Part shown: positions 28,931 through 32,608 of the stretch, piece after piece
How positions within the stretch are numbered: position 1 is the stretch's first letter
How the letters are laid out: each line of letters starts with the position of its first letter
Origin: JAFGNW01 sp964618515
Lineage (GTDB): Bacteria > Zixibacteria > MSB-5A5 > GN15 > FEB-12
DNA length: 32,608 nucleotides
Direction: 5' to 3'
NCBI GenBank assembly: GCA_964618515.1
Contig: CAZUAS010000025.1
Location: forward strand, 1-32,608
Program-made: the position numbers and the translations under genes
The notes under the pieces: model-generated
What the model saw: the letters and a program-made list of their open reading frames with translations, nothing else
What the model was told of the DNA's origin: nothing
The model's database searches: none

Positions 28931-31195
28931 ATGTTTTTTTTACGTATTTTCAATTCTTTCAATAGCTTGATTGCAATCTTGTGTCTTATTTTATGCGTAG
29001 CCTTTTTAACGGGTTGCGCCGGCAACAAATCGATGTCATCGCCTAAGAGTTACAGCGGCAATCCAGTTCGCGAAGCTGACAGCACTTCCAGTGATACCTT
29101 GATAGTGTCAGATAAAATTGTCAGCGACAGCCTTAAAGAGAGCTTCCAATATGACCCGTTAAGAGCGGCCGAGGAAGCCGCAACCAAAAAATCCAATGAT
29201 ACGTTTGAAGAACGGGAATTCAATAGAATAAAAACCGGTAACGAATCCCCTGAACAATACTATGTTCATGTCGATAACGAGGATTCGGCGGCGGCGGTGG
29301 ACGATGATATTTGGCGTCTGTTTGACCTGGCCGAGGAATATTATACCATGGGAGTCATTGCCAACCGGGAAGCCAGCTGGGAAGAAGCTCAGTATTATTT
29401 CGAGAAGTGTCTTAAGATTATGGCCAACCTCGATGTCGAGACCGATACCACTCTGACCCCGGAAGCCGTTAAATATTCTGAAATAATGGATAAAGTCATA
29501 TCGGATTACCGCATCACCCTGCGTTCCCTGGGTGAGCTGGAGACCGATGTCACCCCATCGGTTCTGGTCGAGAGATTCGGCGACCTGGAGAGGAAACTGG
29601 GCGCGGATTCCATCAAGGTGTTCGGTGAAGGTACCACAAAGGTCAAATATGACCTGCCGGTGGTGATGAATGACCGGGTTAAGAAATCCATCATTTATTT
29701 TCAGACGGTAGCCAATGAAGCCTTTAGCAAGTGGCTGGGACGTTCGACCAAGTTTGCTCCTCTGTTCAAGGAAATCATTAATCAGTACGGCCTGCCGGAG
29801 GACCTGATTTATCTCTCGTTGGTGGAATCCGGTTATAATCCCAACGCTTATTCCTGGGCCCGGGCGATGGGCTTGTGGCAGTTTATCGCTTCGACCGGAA
29901 GGCTTTATGGTCTTCAGCGTGACTGGTGGATCGATGAACGCAAAGACCCGGTCAAAGCCACACATGCCGCCTGTCGGTTCCTTAAAGATTTATATGAGCA
30001 ATTCGGTTCCTGGGAATTGGCCATGGCGGCTTATAACGGCGGACCGGGAAGAGTAAAAAGCACTATTCAAAAACAAAATACTATTGACTTCTGGAAAATG
30101 AATCTCAAGCGGCAAACCATGGACTACGTACCGCTTATTTACGCGGCGACTATCATCGCCAAAGAACCGGAAAAATATGGTTTTAATGATATCGTTTATG
30201 AAGAGCCCTTCCGCTGGGATGAAGTTACTATTGACCGCTGTCTTGACCTGAAAGTGGTGGCTCGAGAAATTGGCTGTACTTTCGAAGAACTTAAAGAACT
30301 CAACCCGGAACTTCTTCGCAATTATACCCCGCCTAATGTAAAAAATTATAAACTGCGCGTCCCGGTTGGTAAGAAGCAGAAATTCCTGGCCGCCTATGAG
30401 TCGATGCCTTCACCCAAAGAGACCAGCTGGGTAAGGCACAAAATACAAAAGGGAGAGACTGTCAGTACGATTGCCTCGCGCTATGGTGTTTCTCAGTATG
30501 CCATCATGGCGGCCAATAATCTTAACCAGCGTTCAAAAATTTATGCCGGTAAGGAGTTGATTGTCCCTGTTCCACTCGACCGGGAATATGAAAAAAGCTC
30601 CGCCGGTCATCGTGAATATGTTGCCAACAAGTCGGTTTATGTGGTTCAGGCCGGGGATACCATGTGGGATATTGCCCGGGCGTTCGGAACCACCGTTAAT
30701 GACCTCCGGCGTATAAACTATATCGAGCGTGGTTCCCGGATTTATGTCGGTCAGCAGCTTAAAATACCTGCCAGCGCCTCGAAACTTAAAGAAAAAAACC
30801 AGAAAGCCCCCATGACCTATGCTTCGAAAAGCGATGACCAGGAAGAGAGGCCCAAAGCCGCCTCCGAATCGGAATCCAAAAATTCCGTCAATAAATACAC
30901 TGTACGCCAGGGTGACAACTTATGGGACCTGGCGCGGCGGTTCGGGACCACGACCAGTCATATTCGGAAACTCAATCAAATGGGACCTTCCAGTCGGATT
31001 TATCCCGGACAGGTACTGACCCTTCCGGGTGAAAACAAATCTAATTATGTTATTTATAAAGTTCGCCAGGGCGATACCATGAGCCGCATCGCCCAGCAAT
31101 ACCGTACAACCATATCCCGGATTCTGGCTACCAACGGCAAGACGGATCCGGATAATCTGACGGTGGGTGAACAATTAAAAATTTATACGGACTGA
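28931..31195 (+). CDS. mltD: MltD-type lipoprotein lytic transglycosylase with LysM repeats
   Basis: A 754-residue lipoprotein (lipobox FLTGC at about 25-29) that cleaves peptidoglycan glycan strands. An N-terminal Asp/Ser-rich linker and helical region lead to an SLT domain (about 275-410) with catalytic Glu299 (LSLVESGYNPNAYSWARAMG), GLWQFIASTGRLYGL, and AMAAYNGGPGRV. Four LysM repeats bind glycan: about 499-547 (HKIQKGETVSTIASRYG), 567-612 (YVVQAGDTMWDIARAFG), 655-700 (YTVRQGDNLWDLARRFG) and 706-753 (YKVRQGDTMSRIAQQYR). A fifth, degenerate copy precedes them (LDLKVVAREIGCTFEELKELNP). E. coli MltD has 452 residues, so this one is long at the N-terminus and in repeats. Probably outer-membrane anchored. 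Confidence 0.93.
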   Translation: MFFLRIFNSFNSLIAILCLILCVAFLTGCAGNKSMSSPKSYSGNPVREADSTSSDTLIVSDKIVSDSLKESFQYDPLRAAEEAATKKSNDTFEEREFNRIKTGNESPEQYYVHVDNEDSAAAVDDDIWRLFDLAEEYYTMGVIANREASWEEAQYYFEKCLKIMANLDVETDTTLTPEAVKYSEIMDKVISDYRITLRSLGELETDVTPSVLVERFGDLERKLGADSIKVFGEGTTKVKYDLPVVMNDRVKKSIIYFQTVANEAFSKWLGRSTKFAPLFKEIINQYGLPEDLIYLSLVESGYNPNAYSWARAMGLWQFIASTGRLYGLQRDWWIDERKDPVKATHAACRFLKDLYEQFGSWELAMAAYNGGPGRVKSTIQKQNTIDFWKMNLKRQTMDYVPLIYAATIIAKEPEKYGFNDIVYEEPFRWDEVTIDRCLDLKVVAREIGCTFEELKELNPELLRNYTPPNVKNYKLRVPVGKKQKFLAAYESMPSPKETSWVRHKIQKGETVSTIASRYGVSQYAIMAANNLNQRSKIYAGKELIVPVPLDREYEKSSAGHREYVANKSVYVVQAGDTMWDIARAFGTTVNDLRRINYIERGSRIYVGQQLKIPASASKLKEKNQKAPMTYASKSDDQEERPKAASESESKNSVNKYTVRQGDNLWDLARRFGTTTSHIRKLNQMGPSSRIYPGQVLTLPGENKSNYVIYKVRQGDTMSRIAQQYRTTISRILATNGKTDPDNLTVGEQLKIYTD

Positions 31196-31208
31196 GAGAT
31201 GCATATTT

Positions 31209-32111
31209 ATGGCCAGAAAACGTGATGTGATAATTGGTATAATTATCGCTTTGAGTTTTATCTTTGCCTTTGGATTTTTCCTTATCTTTTTTATGATTGC
31301 TTTAACCGGCGGGGGAGACCTGAAATTTAGCGGTATGGGGGGTAATGTCGGCGTGGTTGAAATGTTCGGTATAATCGATGAGAACAGCGGTCGGGAATTC
31401 ATCCGGCAACTTGATGATTGGGCGGATAATTCATCCATTAAAGCCGTTGTGGTGCATGTCAATTCCCCCGGGGGCGGGGTTGCTATTTCGCAGGAAGTCT
31501 ATGATGCCATACTGAGATTGAGAAACGAGAAACCCGTGGTAGCTTCCATGGCCTCGGTGGCGGCTTCGGGAGGATATATGATATCCTGTGCCGCCGACAG
31601 AATAGTGGCTAATCCCGGTACCATCACCGGTTCCATAGGGGTGCTTATGCAATATTATACTTATTACAATCTTTTTGATAAAGTCGGTCTGGGAATCGAG
31701 ACTATTAAATCCGGGGAATTAAAAGATGTCGGTTCGCCGACCCGGCCGATGACCGACCAGGAGGAACTGATGTTGCGGTCGGTGGTGATGGACTCCTATG
31801 AACAGTTTGTGGATTTAGTGGCCACCGGTCGTCAGATGGAAAAGGAAAATGTCTATCCGCTGGCGGACGGTTCCATTTTCACCGGCCTGCAGGCTTTTAA
31901 CCTGGGTTTGGTGGATTCTCTTGGAGGTCTGAAAGAGGCGGTGGATCTGGCTGCCAGTCTGGCTGAAATTAAGGGAGAACCCCGGGTAGTAAGACCCTAT
32001 CGACGCGAAAAACTGTCATTTTTTGACCTTTTGGGAAATATACTGGAAAATCTGAATAAAAAGGTCGAAAACAGCACTGTTGGTCCCCAGTTACTCTTTT
32101 TATATCAGTAA
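31209..32111 (+). CDS. sppA: Signal peptide peptidase SppA
   Basis: A 300-residue membrane-anchored serine protease of the S49 family that digests leftover signal peptides. One N-terminal transmembrane helix (about 7-32). The catalytic Ser120 lies in SVAASGGYMIS, and the general-base Lys172 is in GELKDVGSPTR; their spacing of 52 residues equals that of the B. subtilis enzyme (S147/K199). The oxyanion segment HVNSPGGGV is present. This is the short single-domain form, not the 618-residue E. coli tandem form. It begins 14 nt after the mltD stop and is probably co-transcribed with it. Confidence 0.95.
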   Translation: MARKRDVIIGIIIALSFIFAFGFFLIFFMIALTGGGDLKFSGMGGNVGVVEMFGIIDENSGREFIRQLDDWADNSSIKAVVVHVNSPGGGVAISQEVYDAILRLRNEKPVVASMASVAASGGYMISCAADRIVANPGTITGSIGVLMQYYTYYNLFDKVGLGIETIKSGELKDVGSPTRPMTDQEELMLRSVVMDSYEQFVDLVATGRQMEKENVYPLADGSIFTGLQAFNLGLVDSLGGLKEAVDLAASLAEIKGEPRVVRPYRREKLSFFDLLGNILENLNKKVENSTVGPQLLFLYQ

Positions 32112-32137
32112 ATTATGAGAAACAGTAAAAAAAGTTT

Positions 32138-32176
32138 AAAAAAAATCTGGACAAAATCACAATTTTCCTTTTTTTT
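32138..32176 (+). terminator. Probable terminator after sppA
   Basis: An A8 run (32138-32145), then GGA-c-AAAAT pairing imperfectly with ATTTTCC (32162-32168), and a run of eight T (32169-32176). The hairpin is short and bulged, but the A8/T8 flanks extend it and the shape is that of an intrinsic terminator about 30 nt after sppA. Confidence 0.45.
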
Positions 32177-32253
32177 CAACATTGATTTTATTATCTTTAG
32201 TCGCCCCAAGAGCTTATAGTAATCGGCGATTTTTGGGAAAGAGTCTTATTTAA

Positions 32254-32259
32254 TATGAT
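32254..32259 (+). promoter_or_regulatory. Candidate -10 element for the HU gene
   Basis: TATGAT, five of six matches, about 50 nt before the HU start. The -35 at 17-nt spacing is poor (TTTTGG, 32231-32236). HU genes usually have their own strong promoter, and this 198-nt gap after a terminator-like element is where it should be. Confidence 0.3.
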
Positions 32260-32309
32260 GAGAAAAAAAATAATAAATGTTAACTTCATAAACATTGAGG
32301 GAGGATGCT

Positions 32310-32564
32310 GTGACTAAAGCTGATTTAGTCGAGAAAGTCGCTGAAAAAACAGGCCTTACGAGAACAGATGTCGCTGTTGTCGTTGATTCGTTCCTCGATA
32401 CGGTAAAGAAGTCGGTAGAGAACGGTCATAACATTGAGATTCGTGGTTTTGGTACGTTTAAGATTAAGTTACGCAAAGCCCGTAAAGCTCGCAACCCTCG
32501 TACCGGCGATGTTGTCCCGGTACCGGATCGAAAAGTACCCGTTTTTAAACCCTCAAACGAGTAG
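32310..32564 (+). CDS. hup: HU-family DNA-binding protein, 3' truncated by adapter
   Basis: A nucleoid-associated dimeric protein that bends DNA. 84 residues are visible: TKADLVEKVAEKTGLT, then the conserved IRGFGTF and the DNA-gripping arm RKARNPRTGDVV with the Pro-containing tip, ending VPVFKPSNE. The GTG at 32310 is the start, with GGGAGG 5 nt upstream (32299-32304); the in-frame TTG 32295 lies before that site. The apparent TAG stop at 32562-32564 is not genomic: only its T is, and the AG are the first bases of an Illumina adapter. HU proteins normally continue a few residues past FKPS.E (LKERV-like), so the end of the gene is missing. Confidence 0.93.
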   Translation: MTKADLVEKVAEKTGLTRTDVAVVVDSFLDTVKKSVENGHNIEIRGFGTFKIKLRKARKARNPRTGDVVPVPDRKVPVFKPSNE

Positions 32565-32608
32565 ATCGGAAGAGCACACGTCTGAACTCCAGTCACCGCT
32601 CATTATCT
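32563..32608 (+). other. Illumina TruSeq adapter and index, not genomic
   Basis: The last 46 bases begin AGATCGGAAGAGC and follow the TruSeq read-1 3' adapter exactly through GTCAC (32596). Then comes the 8-base index CGCTCATT (32597-32604), which I recall as i7 index D703, and ATCT, the start of the P7 flow-cell segment. This is library adapter left at a contig end and must be trimmed. Confidence 0.98.

Noticed and set aside
29159..29965. A 268-codon minus-strand frame opposite mltD
   Set aside because: Overlaps the conserved SLT coding region; composition is that of a shadow frame.

Overview
The window is a bacterial chromosomal contig with dense, almost entirely plus-strand coding: 25 protein genes, short gaps, standard code. 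No rRNA, tRNA, CRISPR array, insertion sequence or prophage is visible. The organism looks like a Gram-negative-type (two-membrane) member of the FCB superphylum, plausibly a Zixibacteria-like candidate lineage. The reasons are a PorV/PorQ-type outer-membrane barrel, a large secreted protein ending in a FlgD-Ig/Por-tail-like domain, LapA/LapB homologues, an outer-membrane polysaccharide exporter and a lipoprotein lytic transglycosylase. The phylum is inferred from gene style only. The sequence starts inside pheT and ends in an Illumina adapter at 32563, so both edges are assembly ends and the last gene (HU) is truncated with an artificial stop codon.

Layout. (1) 3-6249, housekeeping and division block: pheT (3-2093), zapB-like, zapA, rny (RNase Y), a YmdB-type metallophosphoesterase, folD. 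(2) 6250-11340: an AT-rich gap of about 280 nt, then a 994-residue secreted adhesin/surface-type protein overlapping by 4 nt a PorV-like barrel fused to periplasmic TPRs. (3) 11391-15924, signalling block: a one-chain membrane protein carrying both an RsbW-like kinase and a SpoIIE phosphatase, a STAS protein with an extra C-terminal winged-helix-like domain, and a diguanylate cyclase with a product-inhibition I-site. (4) 16042-19900, polysaccharide block: SLBB exporter, cytoplasmic TPR protein, stand-alone BY-kinase, XrtA-type polysaccharide deacetylase. (5) 20081-20752: a small secreted protein of unknown function with its own terminator. (6) 20860-28741: a tightly packed run, lapA-lapB-SPOR protein-mutS-mutL-miaA. 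(7) 28931-32564: MltD-type LysM transglycosylase, SppA protease, truncated HU.

How the parts may work together. Blocks 3 and 4 adjoin and run in the same direction. A reasonable reading is that an extracytoplasmic cue sensed by the kinase/phosphatase protein sets the phosphorylation of the STAS-winged-helix protein, while c-di-GMP from the cyclase tunes polysaccharide export through a promoter seen at 15943-15971. This is inference: no sigma factor, c-di-GMP effector or glycosyltransferase lies in the window. The most unusual item is the STAS-winged-helix protein paired with the combined kinase-phosphatase, which could be a partner switch that acts on DNA directly rather than through a separate sigma factor.
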